Shown: in pieces, positions 57,301-64,000 of the stretch
Layout: each line of letters opens with the position of its first letter
Numbering within the stretch: the first letter of the stretch is position 1
Source of the DNA: Hyphomicrobium zavarzinii ATCC 27496
Lineage (GTDB): Bacteria > Pseudomonadota > Alphaproteobacteria > Rhizobiales > Hyphomicrobiaceae
DNA: 64,000 bases
Reading direction: 5' to 3'
NCBI RefSeq assembly: GCF_000383415.1
Contig: NZ_KB911259.1
Span: 62,001 to 126,000 of the forward strand
The notes under the pieces: generated by a model
What the model was told of the DNA's origin: nothing
The model's input: only the letters and a program-made list of their open reading frames with translations
Databases searched by the model: none
Position numbers and translations under genes: made by a program

Positions 57301-57449
57301 GTGAAAGGCGGATCCTCCTCGCGTCCGAGCTTCTGATAGGCGTAGAACCCGGCGATCGCGGAGACCAGCATCAGGTAGACGACGAGGCTCTTGTGGCGGA
57401 GCGCCCAATCCGAAAGATTGAAGCCGCCGGAATGATCAGTGCTGCTCAT
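54339..57449 (-). CDS. RND efflux transporter, inner-membrane permease
   Basis: 1036 residues, full length for RND pumps. N-terminal TM1 (SLVVYLMLVSAIAGFYAYQK), large periplasmic loops with LGREEDPPFTIKTMVV and LPEGIQGPFFNDEFGD, the TM4 proton-relay region GLLVDDAMIAVEMM with paired Asp, and the second half ending with VIRNSVILIEQ and TALYVTWF-type helices. It is closest to the hydrophobe/amphiphile pumps of non-AcrB type. Its start overlaps the stop of the membrane-fusion gene by 4 bases (ATGA). No outer-membrane TolC-like gene is nearby. Substrate unknown. Confidence 0.92.
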   Translation of the reverse strand: MSSTDHSGGFNLSDWALRHKSLVVYLMLVSAIAGFYAYQKLGREEDPPFTIKTMVVRALWPGATTSDTLQQVTDRIEKKLEELPHLDFVRSYTKPGDTLVYVNLLDSTPASLVPDLWYQVRKKIGDIKSQLPEGIQGPFFNDEFGDTYSIVYAFTSDGFSPREVRDQLEIVRTELLRVPDVAKVDFIGTQDEKIYLEFSTQQMAALGIDAASLMDSLESQNAIVPSGTLDAGAERISVRVSGSFDSEENLKAINFRSGDRAYKLSDIATVRRGYVDPPQPMFRYNGEPAIGLAVSMSQGGDVLALGEAIKERMAEIEANLPIGLEPHLVSNQPHVVEEAVGEFTKTLWEAIAIVLGVSFLALGWRPGIVVAVAIPLVLAVTFAAMMYFGISLQRISLGALIIALGLLVDDAMIAVEMMISKLEEGADKISAATYAYTSTAFPMLTGTLVTIAGFVPVGFAKSSAGEYCFTLFAVVGIALIVSWVVAVLFTPLTGVFILPDKMKSHNAHGAPSRFSRLLDRLLRAKYAVLAGTVAAFLLALVGMRFVQQQFFPASDRPELLINVTLPQGASLNATQDTVKRMESVLKADPDIDFWTFYVGQGAVRFYLPLDAQLANSFFAQAVVVTKGFKERPGVQQRLEQAFATGFEDAMIRVSPLELGPPVGWPLKFRVSGNDPEKVRDYALAFAGVIGANSNVANINFDWGEMAKAVKVEIDQDRARAVGLTSRQIASNINSVLSGTTITQVRDHTYLVDVVARAIEGERAKLDTLRSLRLATPQGGNVPLAQVASLSYTLEPPLIWRRQRQPTVTVQADVAPGLEAMTVVRQLDKDIAAFRATLPPGYAVTVGGTVEDSGKAQASIFAVFPLMLLLMITILMVQLRSFQKLVMVLLTAPLAVIGVAASLLLFNVPMGFVAILGVISLAGMVIRNSVILIEQIDQHIAAGEPQWEAVISATQHRLRPILLTAAAAILGMIPIAPTVFWGPMAFAVIGGLMVATLLTLIFLPALYVTWFGIVPPDGAAPSGVASRGESGVLAGAA

Positions 57450-58549
57450 GAGCCGGCACCATCCAGAAGGCGGACATGCTGGCCTTCGCGCAGACGGTTG
57501 ACACCGGCCGTCACGACGACCTCGCCCTGGCTCACACCCTCGCTGACGATGACGCGATCGGTCTCGAACCGCGACACCTGCACGGGCCTCAGCTTCACGG
57601 TGGAAGAGGCGCTGTCATAGATCCACACGGCAGGCTTCCCGCCCTGGTCGTAGAGAGCGCTCCCCGGGAGCACGATGACGGGCGCCGTCGTCGCCTTGAG
57701 GCGGCCGAGAACGCTCGCCCCGAACCGCATGGCGGCCGGCGGATTCTCGAGCGACACCTTCACTTGATAGGTGCGCGTCACCGGATCGGCGACGGGCGAG
57801 ACCTCTCGCACAGTCCCTTCGGCCACGATGCTCGGGCTGCTCAGAAGGTTCACGAGGACAGCCGGGCGGTCGCCTGCGGGGCGATCCCGGAACGCGGCCT
57901 CCGCCACGTTGAAGACTGCATCGATCTGGTCGGGCTTGGCGAGCCGCACCACCATCTGCCCGGCATTCACCACCTGTCCCGGCTCTGCGGCTACGGCCGT
58001 CACGATGCCGTCGAAGTCGGCCCTCAGCTCGGTGTAGGCGAGCTGGTCCTTGGCGAGGTCCAGGGCAGCCTTGGCCGATTCGAGCTTCGCTTCCGACGAG
58101 CGCCGGTTCTTCACGGCAGCATCGTAGTTCGAATGCGTGGTGACGCCCTTCTCGAGCAACTCGCTCTGCCGCTGCTCCGTGGCCCGCGCCTCCACCAGAA
58201 CGGCATCCGCGGATGTGACGTCCGCCTCCGCCGATCTCAGCCTGTTGTCGAAATCCTGCGTATCGAGCCGCGCCAGCAGGTCACCTGCCTTCACCGAGAC
58301 GCCCACGTCAACCGCGCGCGAGATCACCTTTCCGCCCACACGAAAGCCGATGTCGCTCTCCTGCCTCGGGCGGATCTCGCCCACCGCCTGCCGGTCATCG
58401 TCGATCGGCTTCGGCATCACCACCACCGTGCGCACGGGGCGAATCTCCGGCGCCGGCGCCGCCGCCTCGCGGCAACCGGCGAGCCCGAGCAGAGAACCGC
58501 CGAGAACGAGCATGAATGCAGTCCGCTGACCCGCACATCGTGGAAGCAT
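57446..58549 (-). CDS. RND efflux periplasmic adaptor (membrane fusion lipoprotein)
   Basis: 367 residues. A signal sequence with lipobox LAGC near residue 21 anchors it. The first lipoyl half is GFRVGGKVISRAVDVGVSVK and GDLLARLDTQD, a helical hairpin spans about 85-155, and the second lipoyl half is LRADFDGIVTAVAAEPGQVV. A beta-barrel domain follows (VADPVTRTYQVKVSLENPP). This is the standard adaptor of RND pumps, encoded just upstream of its permease with a 4-base overlap. Upstream in-frame starts are possible but would hide the signal peptide. Confidence 0.9.
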   Translation of the reverse strand: MLPRCAGQRTAFMLVLGGSLLGLAGCREAAAPAPEIRPVRTVVVMPKPIDDDRQAVGEIRPRQESDIGFRVGGKVISRAVDVGVSVKAGDLLARLDTQDFDNRLRSAEADVTSADAVLVEARATEQRQSELLEKGVTTHSNYDAAVKNRRSSEAKLESAKAALDLAKDQLAYTELRADFDGIVTAVAAEPGQVVNAGQMVVRLAKPDQIDAVFNVAEAAFRDRPAGDRPAVLVNLLSSPSIVAEGTVREVSPVADPVTRTYQVKVSLENPPAAMRFGASVLGRLKATTAPVIVLPGSALYDQGGKPAVWIYDSASSTVKLRPVQVSRFETDRVIVSEGVSQGEVVVTAGVNRLREGQHVRLLDGAGS

Positions 58550-58720
58550 GGCCGTTGAGCCCCGTGTTGACACCCCTGATGGATGCAAGGTGCCACGGCC
58601 CCGCGGATCAGCACAATGGATCAAATGGCGAGGACGGCCCGATCGGGGACAAGGCGGACTTCAGTTGATCATCAAACTGATAGCATCGACCCGGGAAGCG
58701 GCATCCCGGCGCGGCCCCGT

Positions 58721-61039
58721 TCATGCGACAAGCGCACCGAACTTGCTCTTGTCGAGAAGAAACTGCGGCACATCCATCGCAGCCAGCGGCCGCGCGAAAT
58801 AGTAGCCCTGCAGGCTGCCGCAACCCATGCTGCTCAACAGCATCACCTGCTCCTCCGTCTCGACGCCTTCCGCCGTGGTGCAGAGGCCGAGACCGCGCCC
58901 CAGCTGCACGATCGTCTGCACGATCGAAAGACTGTCCTTGTTGGACTGCATGTCCTTGACGAACGAGCGATCGATCTTGAGCCGTCCGATCGGATAGGCC
59001 TTGATGTGCGAGAGAGACGCATAGCCGGTGCCGAAATCGTCGAGCGCGATCTCCACGCCAAGCTCGTGCAGTTGCTCCAGCGCCTCGCTCACGTGCAAAG
59101 CACCGCTTCCCAGAAACACGCGCTCGGTCACCTCGATGCAGAGCCTGCTCGGCTCCACCTTGAAATAGCCGAGCTTCCGCTTGAGCCGTGTGGCGAAGCA
59201 GCCGAACGCGAAATCCGCCGACGTGACATTGACCGCGACGCGGCCGAACTGGAACCCATCGCGCTGCCACGACGCCGCCTGCTCGAGCGCGAGATCGATG
59301 ACGCGGTTACCGATGGCAAGCGCCACCTTCGGATCCTCGAGCACCTCCTCGAAACTTCCCGGCGACAGCAGCCCGTGCATCGGATGGCGCCAGCGCAAGA
59401 GCGCCTCGAACGAGGGCGGCTCCGTCCGGTCCGATGGCATGATCGGCTGGAAGTACAGCACGAATTCGTCGCGCTGGATGGCATCCAGAACGTTCTCCTG
59501 CAGCTCCACTCTGCGGTCGATGGCTTCTCGCAGGTCGGGCGTGAAAATCTGCGCCCGGCCGCGCCCCAGGCTCTTGGCACGGTAGAGCGCGAGATCGGCG
59601 TTCTTGAGCAGGTCGCTCGGCTGCGATGCATCGCGCGGAAACAGCGTCACGCCGATGCTCGCGCTGCACGACCGCAGCGTCCCGGACAGGTTGATCGGAT
59701 CTTCGAACGTGCTCTCGATCGCCGCCACGTGCGTGTGAATGCTCTCGTCGTTCTCCTGGCCGGGAATGAGCACGGCGAACTCGTCGCCCCCGAGACGCGC
59801 GATGGTGCCGGCCCCGTCGAGCACATTGCGCAACCGCGCCGCCACCACCTTGAGGAGATCGTCGCCCGCATCATGGCCGAGCGTGTCGTTGATCTCCTTG
59901 AAATGATCGAGATCGATCAAGGCCACGGCAATCAGGGAGCCGGTGTCGCTCGCCGCCGCGATGGCATCCCGCAGCGTTTCGTTGAACAGGAGCCGGTTCG
60001 GAAGCTCCGTCAGAGGATCGAGCTTCGCGAGCTTCCAGAGCTTGTCCTGGATTTTCTTGCGCTCGGTGATCTCCTCGGTGAGCATGATGATGCCGCCGAC
60101 GGTGCCGTCGGGCATATACCAGGAGCGAACCTCCCAGCGGATGATGTTCTCCGAGCCGTCCGCCCTCCGGAACCGCTCCTCGTCGCTGCGCTCCGCCGCG
60201 CCGCCGCGAAGCAGCCGCTGATGCTTCTCGCGCCAATGAACCGGAACCTCGGGAAACACGTCGTAGTGATTGAGACCCACCAGCGATTTCTGCTTGAGGG
60301 CGTAGTCGTTGAGCCAGCGCTCGGTATGGGCGACATAGCGCATGTCGTTGTCGAACATCGCCACTGCCGCCGGCGCATGTTTCACGAACGCCTCTAGCCG
60401 CGCGTGAGCGCGCTTGAGCTCGACCTCCGCGCTCTTCTGGTCCGTCACATCCACCGCAATGGTCGTGAAGCTTTCGATGTCGCCGTGCCTGTCCTTCCAG
60501 GGAATGACGATGGCCTTGAACCAGATCAGGGAACCGTTCTTCGCGCGGTCACAGAATTCGCCCGACCACGTCTGGCCTGCCTGGACCGTCACCCACATGT
60601 GCGCGAGGTATTCGGCGCTATAGAGCCCCGCGCTCAATCCGCCGATCGGCTGGCTCCTGAGCTCCTCGAGCGTGTATCCGGTCCGGTTGAGAAAATTGTC
60701 GTTGGCCTCGCGCACCTGTCCGTCAGGACCGGACCTCAGCACGAAAAAGTTGTCGCCAAGGATCTGCTCATACGATTGCGCCTGATTGCGAAACCGGACC
60801 GCGGACTCCTTGCCTGCGTTTACAAGCGCGAGCGCCCCGGCCGAAAGAGCGAGCGAGAGAAGCGCACATGCCCCGAGCAGCATGGACGGCGCATCGAGAT
60901 CCCAAACAACGAGTACGGAGAGCGTCAGGGCGAGCAACGCGGCGAGCGCGACGACGAGACCGGGCGCCGCGTGCACACGGGTGGCCTCTCCCACCGTGCC
61001 CACACGCTGCGACACAGCATTTCCAACGCCACCCCACAT
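58721..61039 (-). CDS. PAS-GGDEF-EAL membrane protein
   Basis: 772 residues. Two TM helices (about 28-47 and 52-72) are followed by a PAS domain (EQILGDNFFVLRSGPDGQVR) near 90-205 and a second PAS near 210-330 (VKHAPAAVAMFDNDMRYVAH, with ITERKKIQDKL joining it to the output part). The GGDEF domain has intact ARLGGDEFAVL, and the EAL domain has intact PSFEALLRWRHP, ALDDFGTGYASLSH and EGVETEEQ. Both catalytic motifs are intact. It probably senses a small ligand or redox signal through the PAS domains; the ligand cannot be told. Confidence 0.9.
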   Translation of the reverse strand: MWGGVGNAVSQRVGTVGEATRVHAAPGLVVALAALLALTLSVLVVWDLDAPSMLLGACALLSLALSAGALALVNAGKESAVRFRNQAQSYEQILGDNFFVLRSGPDGQVREANDNFLNRTGYTLEELRSQPIGGLSAGLYSAEYLAHMWVTVQAGQTWSGEFCDRAKNGSLIWFKAIVIPWKDRHGDIESFTTIAVDVTDQKSAEVELKRAHARLEAFVKHAPAAVAMFDNDMRYVAHTERWLNDYALKQKSLVGLNHYDVFPEVPVHWREKHQRLLRGGAAERSDEERFRRADGSENIIRWEVRSWYMPDGTVGGIIMLTEEITERKKIQDKLWKLAKLDPLTELPNRLLFNETLRDAIAAASDTGSLIAVALIDLDHFKEINDTLGHDAGDDLLKVVAARLRNVLDGAGTIARLGGDEFAVLIPGQENDESIHTHVAAIESTFEDPINLSGTLRSCSASIGVTLFPRDASQPSDLLKNADLALYRAKSLGRGRAQIFTPDLREAIDRRVELQENVLDAIQRDEFVLYFQPIMPSDRTEPPSFEALLRWRHPMHGLLSPGSFEEVLEDPKVALAIGNRVIDLALEQAASWQRDGFQFGRVAVNVTSADFAFGCFATRLKRKLGYFKVEPSRLCIEVTERVFLGSGALHVSEALEQLHELGVEIALDDFGTGYASLSHIKAYPIGRLKIDRSFVKDMQSNKDSLSIVQTIVQLGRGLGLCTTAEGVETEEQVMLLSSMGCGSLQGYYFARPLAAMDVPQFLLDKSKFGALVA

Positions 61040-61247
61040 CTTTGTGCGTAATCCAGATACTCAACCGACGGGTAATTAGCCCTTGAACATCCAGATTATT
61101 GACCGTGGGTGATTAAAATATCCGCACACCTACCGAGCGAATTGAATGGGTGCAGCGCAGCATAAAAATCGCCTTTGAAAACGAACAACAAAAGTCCGAT
61201 CCAGGCCACCGGCAAGGCCCCGCCACTAGCCCGAACGCAGTTCAATT

Positions 61248-62789
61248 TCAGCGGACGAAGTCGATCAGCGTGTACAACAGCGCCGCAAGGCCTGCGGCCA
61301 GGGGCACGGTGATCACCCATGCGGCAAGGATGGTCGTGAAATGCGACCTGCGGACCAGCTTCCGCCGCCGCAGCTCCTGCTGATCCGAAAACGTGAGCTG
61401 ATGCGGCGACTGCGAGATTCGCATCCGGTGGATGTGAACGAGACGGCGCCTGCGCCGGCTGACCGCCACCCAGTACTCACGGAAGAACCCCACGCCGAAT
61501 ATGGAGCCGATCGCGATGTGCGTGGAGCTGACGGGCAGGCCGAAGCCCGACGCGACGAGCACCGTGAGAGCCGTCGACAGCGCAACGCAATAGCCACGCA
61601 TGGGGTTCATCTTGGTGATCTGGTCGCCCACCAGCCGCACGAGGCGCGGGCCGAACAGCAGGATGCCGACACTGATGCCGAACGCACCGATCATCATCAC
61701 CCAGACCGGCGCGGTGCCGCTGTTGGCGACTTCGGGATCGACGCTGCGCAGGATCGCGGCGAGCGGCCCCACGGCATTCGCGACGTCGTTGGCGCCATGA
61801 GCGAACGACAGAAGGGCCGCCGAAAAAATGAGGGGCAGGCGGAACAGGCGCCTCAGCGACTGGTTGCGGTTCTCCATCCCTTCGGATTGGCGGCGGATGA
61901 AGGGCTTCACGACTGCATAGACGAGCAGAAACACCGGCACTGAGACACCCGCGACCTCGAGCCAGCCCGGTGTCCAGACGCGCTCGAGACCCTTCACCAT
62001 CAGATAGGCGGTGAACGAGCCCGCCATCAGCGCGATCAGCAGCGGCACCCAGCGCCTGGCGGCCGCGATCTTGTCCGGCCGGTAGATGATCGTGAGCTTG
62101 ATGAGGGCGAGCAACAGGGCCGCGATAAAGCCGCCGAGAAGCGGCGAGACGACCCAGCTCGCTGCGATGGAGCCCAGCACAGCCCAGTTGATAGGCCCGG
62201 AACCGACCGCCGCCAGGGCCGCGCCCGCAACGCCGCCGACAATCGAGTGCGTGGTCGAGATGGGCGCGCCGACCAGGGTCGCGAGATGGACCCACAGCGC
62301 AGCCGACAGCAGGCCCGACATCATGATCCAGACGAAGGTGTAGCGGTCGGGCACATCGGAAGCGCGGATGAGCTCCTCCGAGATGGTCTCGACCACGTCT
62401 CCGCCCGCGAGCAATGCGCCCGCACTTTCGAAGATCGCCGCGAGAATCAGAGCCCCGGTCATCGTCAGGGCGCGCGCCCCCACGGCCGGGCTCACGTTGT
62501 TGGCCACGTCGTTGGCGCCCACGGTGAGCGCCATGTAGCCGCCGATGACGGCGGCCGCGACGATGAAAGTGGCGTTCGACTGCGCGCCGATATGAAAAAC
62601 GGCGAGGCTTCCGGCGAGAACGAGGAAGAGCAGCGCGAGACCCGGCGCGACGAGCGGCAACGTGACCAGCCGCGTGGCGTCCTCCACACGTCCGATCTTC
62701 CCGAGATCCTTGTCTAGGGTCGACTTACGCAGCCGGCCTGGCCTGGCTCGCGCCGGCGCCTGGTTCTGCGGTGTCATGAAGAAATCCAT
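61248..62789 (-). CDS. pit: PiT-family inorganic phosphate transporter
   Basis: 513 residues with about 10-12 TM helices. The two PiT signature repeats are GANDVANNVSPAVGA near 105 and HGANDVANAVGPLAA near 360; THSIVGGVAGA and SSTHIAIGSIFGV are the paired second motifs. It moves phosphate (as metal-phosphate) by proton coupling. A basic stretch of about 40 residues lies between the last helices (RRRRRLVHIHRMRISQ). No PhoU-like pit accessory (DUF47) gene is adjacent. The ATG of MDFFMTPQ is used; an ATG four codons later is possible. Confidence 0.92.
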   Translation of the reverse strand: MDFFMTPQNQAPARARPGRLRKSTLDKDLGKIGRVEDATRLVTLPLVAPGLALLFLVLAGSLAVFHIGAQSNATFIVAAAVIGGYMALTVGANDVANNVSPAVGARALTMTGALILAAIFESAGALLAGGDVVETISEELIRASDVPDRYTFVWIMMSGLLSAALWVHLATLVGAPISTTHSIVGGVAGAALAAVGSGPINWAVLGSIAASWVVSPLLGGFIAALLLALIKLTIIYRPDKIAAARRWVPLLIALMAGSFTAYLMVKGLERVWTPGWLEVAGVSVPVFLLVYAVVKPFIRRQSEGMENRNQSLRRLFRLPLIFSAALLSFAHGANDVANAVGPLAAILRSVDPEVANSGTAPVWVMMIGAFGISVGILLFGPRLVRLVGDQITKMNPMRGYCVALSTALTVLVASGFGLPVSSTHIAIGSIFGVGFFREYWVAVSRRRRRLVHIHRMRISQSPHQLTFSDQQELRRRKLVRRSHFTTILAAWVITVPLAAGLAALLYTLIDFVR

Positions 62790-62962
62790 CGCGTCATGCG
62801 CGCGGTCATAAGGGAGTGCCCACGGAAAGACAAACCACGAACCGCTTACGACGACAGTTCTTCGGAGAAGCGTTGCAGCCAAGCGCGCGGCACGACAGGA
62901 AGATCGTCCCGAACCGCCCTGAAAATGGGCAAGCCCAGGGCGGCACAACGTGGAGTGCGCTT

Positions 62963-63400
62963 TTACAGCGCGTGCGGCGCGCTCACGGCGTGCTTGCGGC
63001 CAAGCCCGAGCAGGATCTGCGCCAGCCCGCGCTCCTTGACCATGTCGGCCGCCTGCTCAGGACCGATCCACGTCTGCCGCCGCGTTCCCTGCTCCGGCCA
63101 CTGCGCGAATTGATGAGTTACTTCCATCAGATAGACCTCGACCCGGCAGCGCGCCCAAGCGAGAAAATGCAGCCTCTTCGTATAGTCGAACGTACCGATG
63201 GGCTCGGCCGCGACCTTGCCGCCGATGCCGGCCTCCTCGAAGCCCTCGCGCGCCGCAAGCTCGCGCCCGGAAAGATGGGATTTCGGCCAGCCTTTCGGGA
63301 TCACCCAGCGGCCGGTGCCACGGCTGGAAACGAGCAGAACCAGCTTACCCGCCGGGCCCTCGACGAAAGGCAGCACGCCATATTGCTTCAGAGGCTCCAT
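62963..63400 (-). CDS. Nudix hydrolase
   Basis: 145 residues with the Nudix box G-x5-E-x7-REUxEExGU read as SGRELAAREGFEEAGIGG near residue 45, preceded by WVIPKGWPK. It resembles diphosphoinositol-polyphosphate and dinucleoside-polyphosphate hydrolases; the substrate is inferred to be a nucleoside diphosphate derivative. A single gene between the phosphate transporter and the nitronate monooxygenase, all on the minus strand. Confidence 0.9.
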   Translation of the reverse strand: MEPLKQYGVLPFVEGPAGKLVLLVSSRGTGRWVIPKGWPKSHLSGRELAAREGFEEAGIGGKVAAEPIGTFDYTKRLHFLAWARCRVEVYLMEVTHQFAQWPEQGTRRQTWIGPEQAADMVKERGLAQILLGLGRKHAVSAPHAL

Positions 63401-63505
63401 CGCCCGTCCCCAAAACGCGAATCATGATCGCATCTAATGACATCATGATTGCCCCCGCTTCTATCAACCCGATTGCCGGGCAGCGGGCAAGATGGGGCGA
63501 GCGTG

Positions 63506-64000
63506 TCAGGAGCAGAAGCGCCCGAGCCGTTCCTCGGCTTCTTTCACGAGGCGCCGGATGATGTCGCCCGCAGGCGCGATGCCGTCGATCAGCCCCACGG
63601 CCTCGCCGACGAAGGTGTTGGCGCCGTTCGGATCGCCCTCGACCCAGGCCTTGCGGTACTTCGCGGCCTCCTCGTCGGCCACCTGCATGAGCTCCGGCTC
63701 GCGCCCATGCCAGCGATCCGTATAGGCGTTCTTGAGCACGCGGGCCGTGTAGCGGGGCGGCCAGTCGAGCTTCCGCGCGAGGTCCATGACCTGCGAGCGG
63801 ATCGTGTCGTCGCCCGTCGCTGCGAGTGCGGCGGCGTGCATCCTGGGGCCCACGTTGGCCTCCTGCGAAGCCCAAAGCCGCGAGCCAACGAGAACGCCGT
63901 CCGCCCCGAGCATCAGCGCAGCCGCAAGCCCGCGGCCGTCACCCACGCCGCCAGCGGCGCACAACAGCGTATCCGGCGCCCGCCGCGCGATGAGATCGGC
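63506..64000 (-). CDS. Nitronate monooxygenase family protein, N-terminus cut by window edge
   Basis: The last 164 residues are present. LLCAAGGVGDGRGLAAALML and GADGVLVGSRLWASQEANVG form the FMN phosphate-binding part of the 2-nitropropane dioxygenase/NMO TIM barrel, where the AAGGVGDG and GADGVxxGSR motifs hold FMN. The usual length is about 320 residues, so about half is missing. Family members oxidise alkyl nitronates; some are FabK-like enoyl reductases, so the substrate is not certain. The frame runs off the right edge without a start. Confidence 0.88.
   Translation of the reverse strand, partial: ADLIARRAPDTLLCAAGGVGDGRGLAAALMLGADGVLVGSRLWASQEANVGPRMHAAALAATGDDTIRSQVMDLARKLDWPPRYTARVLKNAYTDRWHGREPELMQVADEEAAKYRKAWVEGDPNGANTFVGEAVGLIDGIAPAGDIIRRLVKEAEERLGRFCS

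Noticed and set aside
58583-60397. A long antisense frame opposite the PAS-GGDEF-EAL gene
   Set aside because: It overlaps fully with a gene that has intact catalytic motifs; its own translation lacks any.

Overview
The window is about 63-66% GC, densely coded and chromosomal in character. It points to an alphaproteobacterium of the Hyphomicrobiales, most like Hyphomicrobium or a close methylotroph. The evidence is the cell-cycle regulators CtrA and SciP beside a FliJ-type flagellar gene, a PmtA-type phospholipid N-methyltransferase, a PHA synthase, a PQQ precursor peptide (pqqA), a UvrB with the long N- and C-terminal extensions seen in this group, and many small secreted proteins. The genus is an inference. 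There are no rRNA genes, CRISPR arrays, transposases or integrases.

Layout. 1-9.4 kb: a cut aspartate aminotransferase, small membrane and secreted proteins, an SDR oxidoreductase, uvrB, and a lower-GC gene inserted at the uvrB 3' end between two in-frame copies of the last 13 uvrB codons. 9.6-20.4 kb: mostly small envelope proteins (DUF502, a 4-TM paralogue pair, a repeat-bearing Pro/Ala-rich protein, PepSY-like, DoxX, DUF3617), a DJ-1/PfpI protein, an aldo/keto reductase, pqqA, a PaaK-like ligase and an MBL hydrolase. 20.6-25.1 kb: an ECF sigma / anti-sigma pair facing a large S8 protease. 25.5-31.1 kb: ctrA, fliJ, a lipoprotein, sciP, mnmA, pmtA and tRNA-Met. 31-39.8 kb: a Clp-fold membrane protease, an unknown membrane protein, a four-gene Gld-like ABC exporter operon, a LysR regulator and a class I amidotransferase. 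39.8-42.3 kb: a divergent ammonium-transporter-family gene plus a 63-residue membrane protein, behind two nearly identical sigma-54 promoters and ahead of a strong terminator. 42.4-51.4 kb: a NhaD-like transporter, an Asp-box protein with a MoaD/ThiS-like partner, an ECF sigma with a YCII partner, a GGDEF-EAL protein, a FadL porin and tRNA-Thr. 51.8-64 kb: UspA, PhaC, an RND efflux pair, a PAS-GGDEF-EAL protein, a PiT phosphate transporter, a Nudix hydrolase and a cut nitronate monooxygenase.

Working together. CtrA, SciP and FliJ form a cell-cycle/motility node, and near-consensus CtrA sites precede both ctrA and sciP. The amt-like operon appears to be under nitrogen-type sigma-54 control. 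The ECF, anti-sigma and protease genes look like an envelope-stress module. The most unusual items are the uvrB-end insertion, the orphan pqqA, the divergent Amt with its small partner and tandem sigma-54 promoters, the roughly 40-residue-period repeat protein, and a membrane-tethered L7/L12 C-terminal-like domain.
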